From assembly GCA_963710815.1 (NCBI GenBank), contig CAVQCA010000059.1:1-64000 (forward strand): a DNA stretch of 64,000 bases, in the 5' to 3' direction. Positions 44,008 to 52,933 of the stretch are shown here, piece after piece. Origin of the DNA: CAVQCA01 sp963710815 (GTDB lineage Bacteria; Pseudomonadota; Gammaproteobacteria; UBA9214). The notes under the pieces are model-generated. The model searched no databases, was not told the DNA's origin, and worked only from the letters and a program-made list of their open reading frames with translations. Within the stretch, counting starts at the first letter, position 1. Every line of letters begins with the position of its first letter. The position numbers and the translations under genes were made by a program.

Positions 44008-45843
44008 ATGACGCAATGGACGGAGGATATTATCTCGGCCGAGATTGCCGGGACCCTCGACGGGCTGCTATATCAACGGGTACGGCGTACTCCGGACAGC
44101 ATCGCTTACCGCGGTTATGATGCCGGGCGCAGGCTTTGGACGGAAGCCACCTGGAGGGACGTGGGACGGGCCACCGCCCGCTGGCAGGCTGCCCTGGCGA
44201 GCGAGGAACTCCAGTCGGGAGAGCGGGTCGCCGTCCACCTGCGCAACAGCAAGGAATGGGTGTACTTCGATCAGGCCGCGCTGGCCTGCGCCCTGGTGGT
44301 GGTGCCCCTCTATACCGATGACCGTCCCGAGAACATCGCCTACATCCTGAAAGACTCCGCGGTCAGGGTGCTGCTGGTGCAGGATCTCGCCGGCTGGAAT
44401 CGCCTGGCGCCGGCACTGAAGGATCATGAGGAACTGAAGCGGGTGCTGATTCTGAACGGGCCGAAGTCACCGCGGGAGGAACCCTGCGCCGATGAGCGGG
44501 TGCGTTTCGTGCGGGACTGGTTGCCCGACGAGGCCACTGCGCTGATGCGCCGCGACGGCGATCCCCATGCGCTGGCCACCATCGTCTACACCTCCGGGAC
44601 GACCGGCAGGTCCAAGGGCGTCATGCTGACACACTACAATCTGCTGTCGATCGCGCACGCCGCGCTCACCATGATCGATGTCTTTCAGGAGGACCTGTTT
44701 CTTTCCTTTCTGCCGCTTTCCCACACCCTGGAACGCACCGGCGGCTATTACCTGCCGATGATGGCCGGCGCCACCGTGGCCTATGCCCGTTCCGTGCCGC
44801 AACTGGCCGAGGATCTGCTGACGATCCGGCCGACGGTGCTTATCGCCGTGCCGCGCATCTTCGAGCGCGTGTTTGTCCGCATCCAGGACCAGATGGACCG
44901 GCAGTCCGTGCTGGCGCGCGTGCTGTTCCGGCTCACCACCCGGGTCGGCTGGCATCGCTTCGAACGCCAGCAGCAGCGGGCCGGATGGCGGCCGAAGCTG
45001 CTCGCATGGCCGTTGATGAAGCGGCTGGTGGCGGACAAGGTCACCGCCAAACTGGGCGGGCGACTGCGCCTGTCGGTCAGTGGCGGCGCGGCCCTGCCGC
45101 TGCCGGTGGCAAAGACCTTCATCAGCCTGGGGGTGCCGATCCTGCAGGGCTACGGGCTCACGGAGACCAGCCCCGTCATCAGCGTGAATCTGCCGCTGGA
45201 TAACGATCCGGCCAGCGTGGGTGTGCCCCTGAACGGTGTCGAAGTGCGCATCGGTGATGACGACGAACTGCTGGTGAAGACCCCGGGCCGAATGCTCGGC
45301 TACTGGAACAATCACGCCGCCACGGCCGGGGTCATCGATCCCGGCGGTTGGCTGCATACCGGCGATCAGGCGCGTCTCGACCACGGGCGCGTTTACATCA
45401 CCGGCCGTCTCAAGGACATCCTGGTGCTGTCGAACGGCGAGAAGATCCCGCCCATGGACATGGAGATGGCCATCTGCCTCGATCCGCTGATCGACCAGGC
45501 ATTGATTGTCGGGGAGGGCAGGCCCTACCTGTCCGCGATCCTGGTGCCCAATCCCGACGGCTGGCTGGGGGTGGCGCGCCACTATGGCCTGGACGACTAC
45601 TCGGATGCGAGCCTGGAAGACGAGAAATTGCGCAACCACTTCGTCAATGTGATCAAACAGCACCTGAGCGGCTTTCCCGGGTACGCCAAGGTGCGGCGGG
45701 TGATACTGGTGCGCGAGCCATGGACGGTGGACAACGGTTTGATGACACCCACGCTCAAGGTGAAACGCGCGCTGGTGCTGGCGAAATTCGCCGGGCGGAT
45801 CGAAGCCCTGTACGGCGGCGGGCCGGGCGGGCGGGTTGCGTAA
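44008..45843 (+). CDS. Long-chain acyl-CoA synthetase-like AMP ligase
   Basis: The 611-residue product adenylates a carboxylate and links it to CoA. It has YTSGTTGRSKGVMLTHYNLL (AMP-binding), LPLSHTLERTGGYYLPM, GYGLTETSPVISVN, GWLHTGDQARLDHGRVYITGRLKDILVLSNGEKIPP and a final KVKRA region with catalytic Lys. It looks like the FadD-type (long-chain) branch, though the substrate could also be another fatty or aryl acid. No other beta-oxidation genes are nearby. Confidence 0.9.
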   Translation: MTQWTEDIISAEIAGTLDGLLYQRVRRTPDSIAYRGYDAGRRLWTEATWRDVGRATARWQAALASEELQSGERVAVHLRNSKEWVYFDQAALACALVVVPLYTDDRPENIAYILKDSAVRVLLVQDLAGWNRLAPALKDHEELKRVLILNGPKSPREEPCADERVRFVRDWLPDEATALMRRDGDPHALATIVYTSGTTGRSKGVMLTHYNLLSIAHAALTMIDVFQEDLFLSFLPLSHTLERTGGYYLPMMAGATVAYARSVPQLAEDLLTIRPTVLIAVPRIFERVFVRIQDQMDRQSVLARVLFRLTTRVGWHRFERQQQRAGWRPKLLAWPLMKRLVADKVTAKLGGRLRLSVSGGAALPLPVAKTFISLGVPILQGYGLTETSPVISVNLPLDNDPASVGVPLNGVEVRIGDDDELLVKTPGRMLGYWNNHAATAGVIDPGGWLHTGDQARLDHGRVYITGRLKDILVLSNGEKIPPMDMEMAICLDPLIDQALIVGEGRPYLSAILVPNPDGWLGVARHYGLDDYSDASLEDEKLRNHFVNVIKQHLSGFPGYAKVRRVILVREPWTVDNGLMTPTLKVKRALVLAKFAGRIEALYGGGPGGRVA

Positions 45844-45849
45844 CGATGC

Positions 45850-46335
45850 TTACCAGCTTACATAGGCAAAGCCCTTTTCCTGCAGCTGCATAAGGTCGCC
45901 CACGCCGACCGGCACCACCTTCGCGTAGTCCACCAGGTCTTTCTTCGTCCAGTTCAGCGACTGCATGGTATTGCCACAGGCGTGGAAGGATACGCCGTAG
46001 GCCGCCAGCGAACTGGCGCGCTGCTGCAATTCGTGCGGAATGGGACGCAGCGGGTGTTTGCCCAGCAGGTGCAGGCCGGGTCCGAACACGGCGAAGACGA
46101 TCTCGACATCGTCGCCAAACTCGCGCAGCAACGCCCCTGCCGAGAACAGCACATGCTCCAGGTACTCCGGGTCGGCCTTGTTGCACTGGTAGACGATATG
46201 GTGCGCCGAGTCCTCGGCGAAATGGGTCTCGGTGTGATGCGCCTGCGCCTGCCGCAGTCCGAACAGCCCTCCCATCAGGGCGACGGATTTCAGAATGGTG
46301 CGGCGGGACTGGCTGAAGAATTTGCCGGTATCCAT
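45850..46335 (-). CDS. TAT-exported DsrE-family protein
   Basis: The 161-residue product starts with a twin-arginine signal (SRRTILKSVALMGGLFGLRQAQA, cut about residue 32). The mature part is a DsrE/DsrF-like domain with VYQCNKADPEYLEHVLFSAGALLREFGDDVEIVFAVFGPGL, and a conserved Cys in VSFHACGNTMQ that may carry a persulfide. Periplasmic DsrE-type proteins are common in sulfur oxidisers and may trade sulfane sulfur. It converges on the acyl-CoA ligase gene. Confidence 0.85.
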   Translation of the reverse strand: MDTGKFFSQSRRTILKSVALMGGLFGLRQAQAHHTETHFAEDSAHHIVYQCNKADPEYLEHVLFSAGALLREFGDDVEIVFAVFGPGLHLLGKHPLRPIPHELQQRASSLAAYGVSFHACGNTMQSLNWTKKDLVDYAKVVPVGVGDLMQLQEKGFAYVSW

Positions 46336-46398
46336 CGGGATGTCTCCTCCAGAGGTTGTCTGTCGTTATTATTTGGCGTTTGTGCACAGCAAATCAAA

Positions 46399-46482
46399 TT
46401 CACCGCCAAGACGCGAAGCACGCAGAGTCGCTGACTTGTTTGATAAACCAGGTTTATTCGCGAACTTTGCGTCTTTGCGGCG
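46399..46482. repeat. Dispersed inverted repeat, family 2 (diverged copy)
   Basis: Arms TTCACCGCCAAGACGCGAAG and CTTTGCGTCTTTGCGGCG with a different interior (GTTTGATAAACCAGGTTTAT, itself palindromic). It lies between the DsrE-type gene and dgkA. Confidence 0.65.
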
Positions 46483-46570
46483 CATGCGGTTATAAAGCAT
46501 CCTGCGTCTGGCGCATGACGGCTGGTTGTCCGGGCCGGTCTCGCTGCGCCCGGGCGCAACAGGAGAGGCT

Positions 46571-46945
46571 ATGGTAAATCATAATCAGCAAGGTATCGGT
46601 CGAATCTGGCGCGCCACCCTCTATTCACTCGCCGGCATACGCGCCGCCTGGAAACACGAGGCCGCCTTCCGCCAGGAAGTATTGCTCACGCTGGTCCTGG
46701 CACCCGCCGCCTTCTGGCTCGGAGGCAGCACCGTCGAACGGCTCATGCTCATCGGCAGTTGCCTGCTCGTGCTCATCACCGAACTCCTGAACTCTGCCGT
46801 CGAGGCGGCCATCGATCGCATCAGCGATGATAAACACCTGCTTTCCGCACGCGCCAAGGACCTGGGATCCGCGGCCGTCTTCATCAGCCTCTGGCTGGCA
46901 GGGATCACCTGGGCACTCATCGGCTACGATCGCCTTTTTGGTTAG
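46571..46945 (+). CDS. dgkA: Diacylglycerol kinase DgkA
   Basis: This trimeric inner-membrane kinase recycles diacylglycerol to phosphatidic acid. The 124-residue product has a short amphipathic N-terminus, RAAWKHEAAFRQE, three membrane helices and ITELLNSAVEAAIDRISDDKHLLSARAKDLGSAAVF, the signature of the family. ATG 46571 is preceded by AGGAGAGGCT. It is flanked by dispersed repeats. Confidence 0.95.
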   Translation: MVNHNQQGIGRIWRATLYSLAGIRAAWKHEAAFRQEVLLTLVLAPAAFWLGGSTVERLMLIGSCLLVLITELLNSAVEAAIDRISDDKHLLSARAKDLGSAAVFISLWLAGITWALIGYDRLFG

Positions 46946-47033
46946 GCCGGCGGTGCGACAAGGGCAAAACTCAACACCGCCAGTAACGCCGCCCCGATGT
47001 GCTCTGCATCCTGAAGAGGCTAACCATAAATCA

Positions 47034-47104
47034 ATAGCCACGGAAGCACACGGTAAACACGGAAAGATCTTGTTTGTGTTTATTCCGTGTAATTCCGTGG
47101 CCAA
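47034..47104. repeat. Dispersed inverted repeat, family 1
   Basis: Left arm ATAGCCACGGAAGCACACGG and right arm ATTCCGTGTAATTCCGTGGC, with a short loop, located just after dgkA and facing the J-domain-like gene. Confidence 0.75.
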
Positions 47105-47166
47105 TCACAGAATTTCATTAAAAAGCAGTCGCCAGGCAAGAACCGCTGAACAAAATCAATGCCAGT

Positions 47167-48294
47167 TTATCTGAACATGTTGATGAAGAGCTCGTCAGCC
47201 ATGTTTGGCGGCAGTTCGTAGGTTTTCAGCCAGCGTTTGACGTGACGAACATCTTTGAATCGATCGAGGTCATTCTGGATTTCAATAATCGAGAATTCCA
47301 GCCGTTTTTTATCAGTCCTAAGGGTGGAAAAGAGCTTTTTGGGCGTGAGTGATTCAAATGGCATGAATCCTCCGGCAGCTTTCATATGCAGCTCAATCTC
47401 ATCGATTTCCTGTTTTAGTTCCTGCGACTGGCGCTGCAGAATCTTATTGAAGTATTTAAGGCGGTCTTCGCCGATCGAGTCAATTTCGGCCTGGTTGATC
47501 TGTTCCACAGTCAGTTGCAGCTCGAGTAATTGCAGCAAGTCTCTGTTTTTATAAGCGACGGTGATTTGTTTCATTAAATCGGTTTTGCGCCGGTGCTGTT
47601 CCGGGTCGCGTTCCCTATCCGGATGTAGCGCACCAACCAGTTGCCGATAGACTGCCTGAATTGACTGGCTGATTCTGCTCTCTTCTTCTTTTTCGCGCTC
47701 CTCTTTAGCCAGTTGGCGAGCTGTCTTCTTGCGCTTGTGGTGCTTCGCCTTAGCCTTGCATTGCTGCTCGTCCAGTATGGTGCCCAGTCTTTCCGCCGTG
47801 CCATAGGGGTCATCCATGTCCAGCTTGACGTCACTCAGATCAAGATCAAACTCCGATTCCAGCATCGCGCGAAGTACATCCCCGCCCATGGTCTTGTTCA
47901 ATTCCTGCTGATCATCAAAATCGATGTCGCTGTGGCGGTTTGCGATGGTTTTCAGGTCGTCCCGCCCGTGATTGTTAATCAGCTCTTCGCAGATATTCAA
48001 AATGATATGACTGACTTTTTCCCGCTGCAGTCGCGAAAAACACTTGTTGCGGTAGTGGCGATCAAGCAGTGTGACCATTTTTGCCTGGAAACCGGCATAG
48101 CTTTCGCGAAGCGGCTGGAAGGTCCTGATGACCTCTTCCTGGTAGAACGGCATGATTTCCTGCCATTCCGCGAGCCGTTTACGTTGGCGGTCGAGCCTGT
48201 TTATCAGGGTGTTGAACTTTTTCTGCGCTGGAGTGATGCTGTCCGATTTCCTGGTCGTGTTGATCCGCAGCGATTGTGGGCCGTTGGTTACCAT
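47167..48294 (-). CDS. J-domain-like coiled-coil protein
   Basis: The 375-residue product is largely charged helices. Near residues 210-250 it has a J-domain-like segment with IQAVYRQLVGALHPDRERD, including the HPD tripeptide that stimulates DnaK. The flanks are long Lys/Glu-rich helices that probably form coiled coils. Lower GC than its neighbours and the position at the start of an accessory zone suggest recent acquisition. It may be an adaptor that recruits DnaK; its client is unknown. Confidence 0.7.
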   Translation of the reverse strand: MVTNGPQSLRINTTRKSDSITPAQKKFNTLINRLDRQRKRLAEWQEIMPFYQEEVIRTFQPLRESYAGFQAKMVTLLDRHYRNKCFSRLQREKVSHIILNICEELINNHGRDDLKTIANRHSDIDFDDQQELNKTMGGDVLRAMLESEFDLDLSDVKLDMDDPYGTAERLGTILDEQQCKAKAKHHKRKKTARQLAKEEREKEEESRISQSIQAVYRQLVGALHPDRERDPEQHRRKTDLMKQITVAYKNRDLLQLLELQLTVEQINQAEIDSIGEDRLKYFNKILQRQSQELKQEIDEIELHMKAAGGFMPFESLTPKKLFSTLRTDKKRLEFSIIEIQNDLDRFKDVRHVKRWLKTYELPPNMADELFINMFR

Positions 48295-48404
48295 AAGAGA
48301 CGTTTGGATATCATGGACATGTAAAATCGTGGCGAACGTACTATTTCACATGTCGCGGTTGTTTGACAACATTGACAATCCAGGTCTTTGTTACCAGGAG
48401 AATA

Positions 48405-48787
48405 TTACGAATTCCCCATGCACGGCAGAAAGCGCATACGGTGCTCTGTGGCGTTTGTGGAGGGAAGTACCGGTGCCAATCGCCGCTGGCCGAAAGACAT
48501 CGGTCCAACATTCCGCAATTGGCCGGTTAATTGACCAGTAACTTCACCGACCTGTTGCTCGACGCTTCTTAGTTCGCCCATGAGTCTGCTGACCTCGCGA
48601 AAATAGAGATCGCCTGCTTCCGTCAGCTGAACCTTTCGCGTTGTGCGTTGCAGCAGCCTGACACCATGCGTTGCTCAAGGTTCTTGATGCGACGACTAAT
48701 AGCGGCTGGTGTAGTGTCCAGTCGCTTCGCTGCGGCGCTGAATCCCTGCTCTTCTACCATTGTCAAAAAAACGTCACGCTCAACCAT
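48405..48787 (-). pseudogene. LysR regulator remnant (HTH only, frameshifted)
   Basis: From ATG 48787 the frame reads VERDVFLTMVEEQGFSAAAKRLDTTPAAISRRIKNLEQR, a LysR HTH. One missing base near 48665 moves the continuation (GVRLLQRTTRKVQLTEAGDLYFREV) into another frame. After QQVGEVTGQL and GPMSFGQRRLAPVLPS it ends in a stop at 48405, so the effector-binding domain is lost. It faces the pirin gene divergently, the usual arrangement of a LysR regulator and its pirin target. Clear pseudogene. Confidence 0.8.
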
Positions 48788-48980
48788 CGTGCTATCACCT
48801 TCGGCAGAGGCGTTCCTAGAGAATGTCTGGTCACTGTTTAACAGTACGACTTACGAACGATTCAAGCATCACTCAAAGATTGTTGCACAAGTCGTAAAAG
48901 TCCTTTGAAACTGACGCCATGGATAATACCTGATAATGCTGCTAGGTTTTGTTCACGGAATAAGCGACAGGAGGATGAGC

Positions 48981-49679
48981 ATGTTTGCACTGCGACGGGC
49001 AGAAGAACGTGGCCATGCCAACCACGGCTGGCTCAACAGTTATCACACGTTTTCATTTGCCAGCTATTACGACCCCAAGCATATGGGCTTTTCGAATCTG
49101 CGTGTGATCAATGACGATACGGTCGTTCCCAGAGGCGGGTTCGGCACTCATGGTCACAGGGATATGGAGATCATCAGCTATGTGCTGGAGGGCGCATTGG
49201 AGCACAAGGATAGCATGGGCAATGGTTCAGTGATTCGCCCGGGGGACGTGCAGCGCATGAGTGCCGGTACGGGTGTCACGCACAGCGAGTTCAACGCGTC
49301 TGATTCTGAGCCTGTGCATTTTCTGCAAATCTGGGTGTTGCCCGAGAAAGAAGGACTAACGCCGAGCTACGAACAGAAGCTCTTTTCAGAAGAAGAGAAG
49401 TGCGGGCGTTTGCGACTGATCGGCTCGCGCGACGGGCGTGAAGGCTCAGTGACGATCCACCAGGATGTTGATCTATACGCTTCTCTGCTCAGAGACAGGG
49501 ACAGCATCAGCCATACTCTTGCTGGGGACCGCAAAGGCTGGGTCCATGTAGCACGGGGCAACATCCTGCTGAATTGTGAGCAACTCCATGCCGGTGACGG
49601 CGTCGCGATTGACGGTCCCGCAGCTGTCACACTTAGCAGTTCGTCGGAAGGCGAGGTTCTGATGTTTGACATGGGCTGA
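48981..49679 (+). CDS. Pirin-family protein
   Basis: The 232-residue bicupin starts MFALRRAEERGHANHGWLNSYHTFSFASYYDP and holds the metal-binding HGHRDMEIISYVLEG region, then GTGVTHSEFN and VHFLQIWVLPE, as in bacterial pirins such as quercetinase YhhW. The ATG at 48981 sits 6 bases after AGGAGG; earlier in-frame starts are poorly placed. The likely regulator next door is decayed. Confidence 0.92.
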   Translation: MFALRRAEERGHANHGWLNSYHTFSFASYYDPKHMGFSNLRVINDDTVVPRGGFGTHGHRDMEIISYVLEGALEHKDSMGNGSVIRPGDVQRMSAGTGVTHSEFNASDSEPVHFLQIWVLPEKEGLTPSYEQKLFSEEEKCGRLRLIGSRDGREGSVTIHQDVDLYASLLRDRDSISHTLAGDRKGWVHVARGNILLNCEQLHAGDGVAIDGPAAVTLSSSSEGEVLMFDMG

Positions 49680-50192
49680 TCAGAGGAGCAAGCGGTAAAG
49701 ATCAAATTGGAAGGTGTTGTTGAACCAGTACGCTGACGCTTTCCCGAATCGAAAGCCGTCAATGAGGTAGGCGTGTTCGCTAACCAGAACACGGTCTGTC
49801 AGCCGACAACACCAAAGTGGCGGCACACAGTGGAGCGGTTAAAGACGTACTTTCCAAAATGGAATAGTTAGGTGATGTTTGATAATGCTACTACGGGAAC
49901 CGAACGCTTCACTGCATTGATGGATGAATATCTACCGCAATGGCGACATCTGAGGAAGCTGCTGAATACGGCACCGCTCGGACATGAAACTTGGAACTAT
50001 TGAGTTGTGGAGATCGGCCCGTGAAACAACAGAAGGCATCAGACTTGCCATCCCTTATGTCAGGCTTAGGGAGACATCAAATTTGATACGGTGCACCTCA
50101 TCGCCGAGACCGGCGTGGATCGCGGGCTTGAACAGCAGCCTGACCAAGGATATACATGCAATCGATTTGTCGATGAGGTTTCGAGCTAAGCT
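49680..50192. other. Decayed stretch between pirin and amidotransferase
   Basis: About 510 bases with many stops and lower GC. Apart from the short remnant at 49875-50003, I see no intact gene. Its composition suggests decayed or foreign coding DNA. Confidence 0.5.
49875..50003 (+). pseudogene. Remnant resembling the C-terminus of a YgjP-like metallohydrolase
   Basis: A 42-residue frame (ERFTALMDEYLPQWRHLRKLL, ending ETWNY) looks like the end of the M48/DUF45 YgjP family, whose catalytic HELxH part should lie upstream but is not visible. It sits in a degenerate interval. Only a 3' fragment seems to survive; the family assignment is tentative. Confidence 0.4.
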
Positions 50193-51004
50193 ATGTGTCA
50201 ACTGTTAGGGATGAACTGCAACATCCCCACCGATATTTGTTTTTCATTTACCGGCTTCCAGAAGCGCGGCGGCGACACCGACGTGCATGCCGACGGCTGG
50301 GGCATCGCGTTCTTCGAGGGCAAGGGGGTGCGGTTATTCCTCGATCCGCAGCCTTCGGCACAATCTCCGGTCGCCGAACTGGTGCGCCACTACCCGATCC
50401 GTTCACTCAACGTGATCGCTCACATCCGCAAGGCGACGCAGGGTATCGTGTCGCTGGAGAACACCCACCCCTTCCAGCGCGAGCTATGGGGTAAATACTG
50501 GGTGTATGCGCACAACGGCGACCTGCCGAAGTTCCAGCCCGAACTCGACGGCAGCTTTCTGCCGGTCGGTAACACTGACAGTGAACACATTTTCTGCTGG
50601 CTGTTGCAAAGCCTGCGCCAACAGTTCGGTGATGCGCCGCCGACACGCGACGAGCTGTTCACCGCGCTACACGAACTGATTTGCCCGCTTTCCTGTGTAG
50701 GTATTGTCAATTTCCTGCTGTGCAACGGCGATTGCCTGTTTGCGCACTGTTCCACCGAACTGAGCTACATCGTGCGGCGCGCGCCGTTTAAGACGGCGCA
50801 CCTGAAGGACGAAGACCTGATGGTGGATTTCAGTGAAGTGACCACGCCGAATGACCGCGTGGCGGTAGTCGCCACCCAGCCGCTCACCGACAATGAGGAT
50901 TGGGTCCCATGGCGCCCGGCTCGCTGTGGCTGTTCCACGACGGCGAGGTGGTGAGCCACCGCGCCACACAGCCGAGCCCGATAAAATCGTTATCAGGGGT
51001 TTGA
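50193..51004 (+). pseudogene. Class II glutamine amidotransferase, 3' frameshift
   Basis: The product starts MCQLLGMNCNIPTDICFSF, with Cys2 as catalytic nucleophile, and has GGDTDVHADGWGIAFFEG, HIRKATQG, NTHPFQREL, YAHNGDL and PVGNTDSEH. These match the YafJ-like class II amidotransferase family, whose true substrate is unknown. Near 50908 one base is missing compared with the duplicate at 52558. As a result the frame ends at 50954 with a wrong tail, while the right frame continues to 51004. The 3' end forms one of two 125-bp direct repeats. Confidence 0.85.
50848..50972 (+). repeat. Direct repeat copy 1 (amidotransferase 3' end)
   Basis: This stretch recurs at 52558-52683 in the same orientation with a one-base length difference and a few substitutions. 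Copy 1 is joined to the gene body but carries the frameshift. Together the copies bracket a 1.6-kb segment of lower GC. Confidence 0.9.
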
Positions 51005-51123
51005 ATATTATCATTGTGCCCCATCTGTGTGGCATTGGAAAATTGAAAGGAATTCCATGAGCACCCCTGCATACCCGGTCCTTTAGCATTTTATTATCTG
51101 ACTATCAGATCCGTCTGACAGGC

Positions 51124-51666
51124 TTAAATACCATTTGGAATTTTGGACGCCATCATTCTTTTTCGGGATAGTTTGCGCCCATCTACGATAAATGTACCAT
51201 CACCGACGGCGTGAACAGTTCGTTTCTCTTTGCGCGAGGTGTCAAAGTATGCCGCAACGGCTTCGAGAACGACAATGTTGTGTTTTTTGACGATGTCGAT
51301 GACGTTACACTCGATATTAGCGAGGCATTCTTTTATCAATGGCGCTTTTACTATTTTACCTTTTACGGGAGTGAGCTTGAATTTGACAAATTTGTCTGTA
51401 TTGGCACCGGAGCATGTTCCTATTCCAACGACTTTATCAAGTATGTCAACCGTGGGGATTGAAATAACGCACTCCTTTGTTTTCCGAAGAGCCGTAAAAG
51501 AATAATTCCATTCTCCAGTGGTTATGGCAAAGACCGGTGTGAAATCCAAAACCATTGTCCATGAAATCGTCATGATGTTGTACTTCTTTCCGTCACTCGT
51601 TGTAACAAGGACAACGGGCCCCGATTCCATCAATGTGAAAGCTTTGCTAATTTTCAACTTTTTCAT
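51124..51666 (-). CDS. Flavin reductase-like (FMN-binding split-barrel) protein
   Basis: The 180-residue product resembles flavin reductase-like proteins: VVLVTTSDGKKYNIMTISWTMVLDFTP, FTALRKTKECVISIP, and GTCSGANTDKFVKFKLTPV. These bind FMN and reduce it or handle flavin for an oxygenase. The gene is AT-rich and Lys-rich, unlike the rest of the window, and lies inside the direct-repeat-bracketed insert, so it was probably acquired. Confidence 0.85.
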   Translation of the reverse strand: MKKLKISKAFTLMESGPVVLVTTSDGKKYNIMTISWTMVLDFTPVFAITTGEWNYSFTALRKTKECVISIPTVDILDKVVGIGTCSGANTDKFVKFKLTPVKGKIVKAPLIKECLANIECNVIDIVKKHNIVVLEAVAAYFDTSRKEKRTVHAVGDGTFIVDGRKLSRKRMMASKIPNGI

Positions 51667-52087
51667 GTGTGCACTTCTTTATATCATTTTTCGCCTAACT
51701 ACAGTTGGGCGCTTTAAGGATACCAAGATGGGTATAGATGCAGCTTTCAAGGTTTCCGACGACCAAGGCGCGACAGTTGCCAGCTATGTCTGGGTTAACC
51801 AGCCCAAAGTAGAATAGCCATTGTAGTGAAAGAGGGGCTAATTTATTAAAAGGCTGAACCTCGTTGACATGGCATACTTGGGCGGCAGGAACCATCACAT
51901 CAAGTCGCCCTTCGGGCTGGGACGCTCCGCTTCGCTGCGTGCTCCTTATGTGAGCCGTTGGCTTTACTTTTACGCACAGTGGTAAATAAATATAGTGAAA
52001 AGTTAAGAGAGCGACAAAATGCCGCATTCCAATTGTAGCTAATCGGTATTAGCGTCCGGCTCTTCTCAAGATACGAGGAATCAAAAA
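51667..52087. other. Intergenic part of the insert
   Basis: About 420 AT-rich bases between two divergent genes of the inserted segment. They include an imperfect palindrome at 51891-51962 and GCCTAAC/GTTGGGC-type inverted pairs near 51696. No convincing gene. Confidence 0.5.
51891..51962. repeat. Imperfect palindrome resembling an integron attC
   Basis: TCACAT (51895-51900) pairs with ATGTGA (51948-51953). Inside are GCCC/GGGC and a GC-rich stem around CTCCGCTTCGCTGCG, with CCGTTGGC at the right end. The layout recalls integron cassette recombination sites, but the left core site (RYYYAAC) is not clear, and no integron integrase is seen. Confidence 0.35.
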
Positions 52088-52549
52088 ATGAAAAATATTA
52101 CATTAGCCGTTTCAGCATTCATTGTAATAGCAGGCTTCAATGGAGTGTTCGCTGATGACGAAATAATGCACATGGGGAATCATGATTATGAAATGACCGG
52201 GATGGACACACGTACTTCACTAGGGTTGTCACAGGAAATGAAGCAGCATCAGCTATCGAATATGAGATCACATGTGGAAGCAATCAAGTCAATTGTCGGT
52301 TTAATGGCAGAAGGAAAATTTGAAGATGCCTCAATGATTGCTCATACCAAGCTTGGTTTAACCCCGGAAATGAAAGAGATGTGCAGCATGTTCAACAATG
52401 AAAAATTTGAGCAGCTTGGATTGGCTTTCCATAAGAGTGGCGACGATCTTGGCAATGTCTTACAAACAAGGGATGTTAATGCGTCATTACGTGCATTGAA
52501 CAAGACTATGCAGTATTGCGTGGAGTGCCATGCAACCTACCGACAGTAA
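52088..52549 (+). CDS. Cytochrome c-prime-like exported protein
   Basis: The 153-residue product has a signal peptide (about 1-22, ending VFA). A mostly helical domain follows, with the single heme motif CVECH placed at the very C-terminus (about residues 144-148) before ATYRQ. C-terminal CxxCH in a four-helix protein is the hallmark of the cytochrome c-prime superfamily, which binds NO or acts in redox. The gene is AT-rich and lies in the insert. Confidence 0.85.
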   Translation: MKNITLAVSAFIVIAGFNGVFADDEIMHMGNHDYEMTGMDTRTSLGLSQEMKQHQLSNMRSHVEAIKSIVGLMAEGKFEDASMIAHTKLGLTPEMKEMCSMFNNEKFEQLGLAFHKSGDDLGNVLQTRDVNASLRALNKTMQYCVECHATYRQ

Positions 52550-52557
52550 GATAGCGG

Positions 52558-52683
52558 CGAATGACCGCGTGGCGGTAGTCGCCACCCAGCCGCTCACCGA
52601 CAATGAGGATTGGGTCACCATGGAGCCCGGTTCGCTGTGGCTGTTCCACGACGGCGAGGTGGTGAGCCACCGCGCCACACAGC
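52558..52683 (+). repeat. Direct repeat copy 2 (amidotransferase 3' end)
   Basis: Second copy of 50848-50972, reading NDRVAVVATQPLTDNEDW in the correct frame. It continues to SHRATQ and a stop, without an upstream gene body. It therefore looks like the original 3' end left behind after insertion or duplication. Confidence 0.88.
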
Positions 52684-52933
52684 GGTCGAAAGTTGCTGTT
52701 AAGTGAACGCTTATATTAAATAGAGGTGAAGCGACACATGCCGGTTGAACCCAGCTGCTCACGACTACCACAACATCATTGCAGTCCGAGTGATTCCATT
52801 TAGCTTTTGACAAAACCTTCGGTACAATTCCTCTACGTTTCGGTTTACTTGTATAATCAGCTGGTTACATTTTTAGGGATTGAAGTGGACCAACCGTTCG
52901 TATAAATTGCTGATTCTACAGGTGGTATCTCGC
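52684..52933. other. Intergenic region before tRNA-Gly
   Basis: About 250 bases of low GC following the repeat. A TATAAT hexamer at 52852-52857 may be a -10 element for the tRNA gene. No coding frame is evident. Confidence 0.4.

Noticed and set aside
52852..52857. TATAAT as tRNA-Gly promoter
   Set aside because: There is no matching -35 at proper spacing, so it was kept only as a note and not as a feature.
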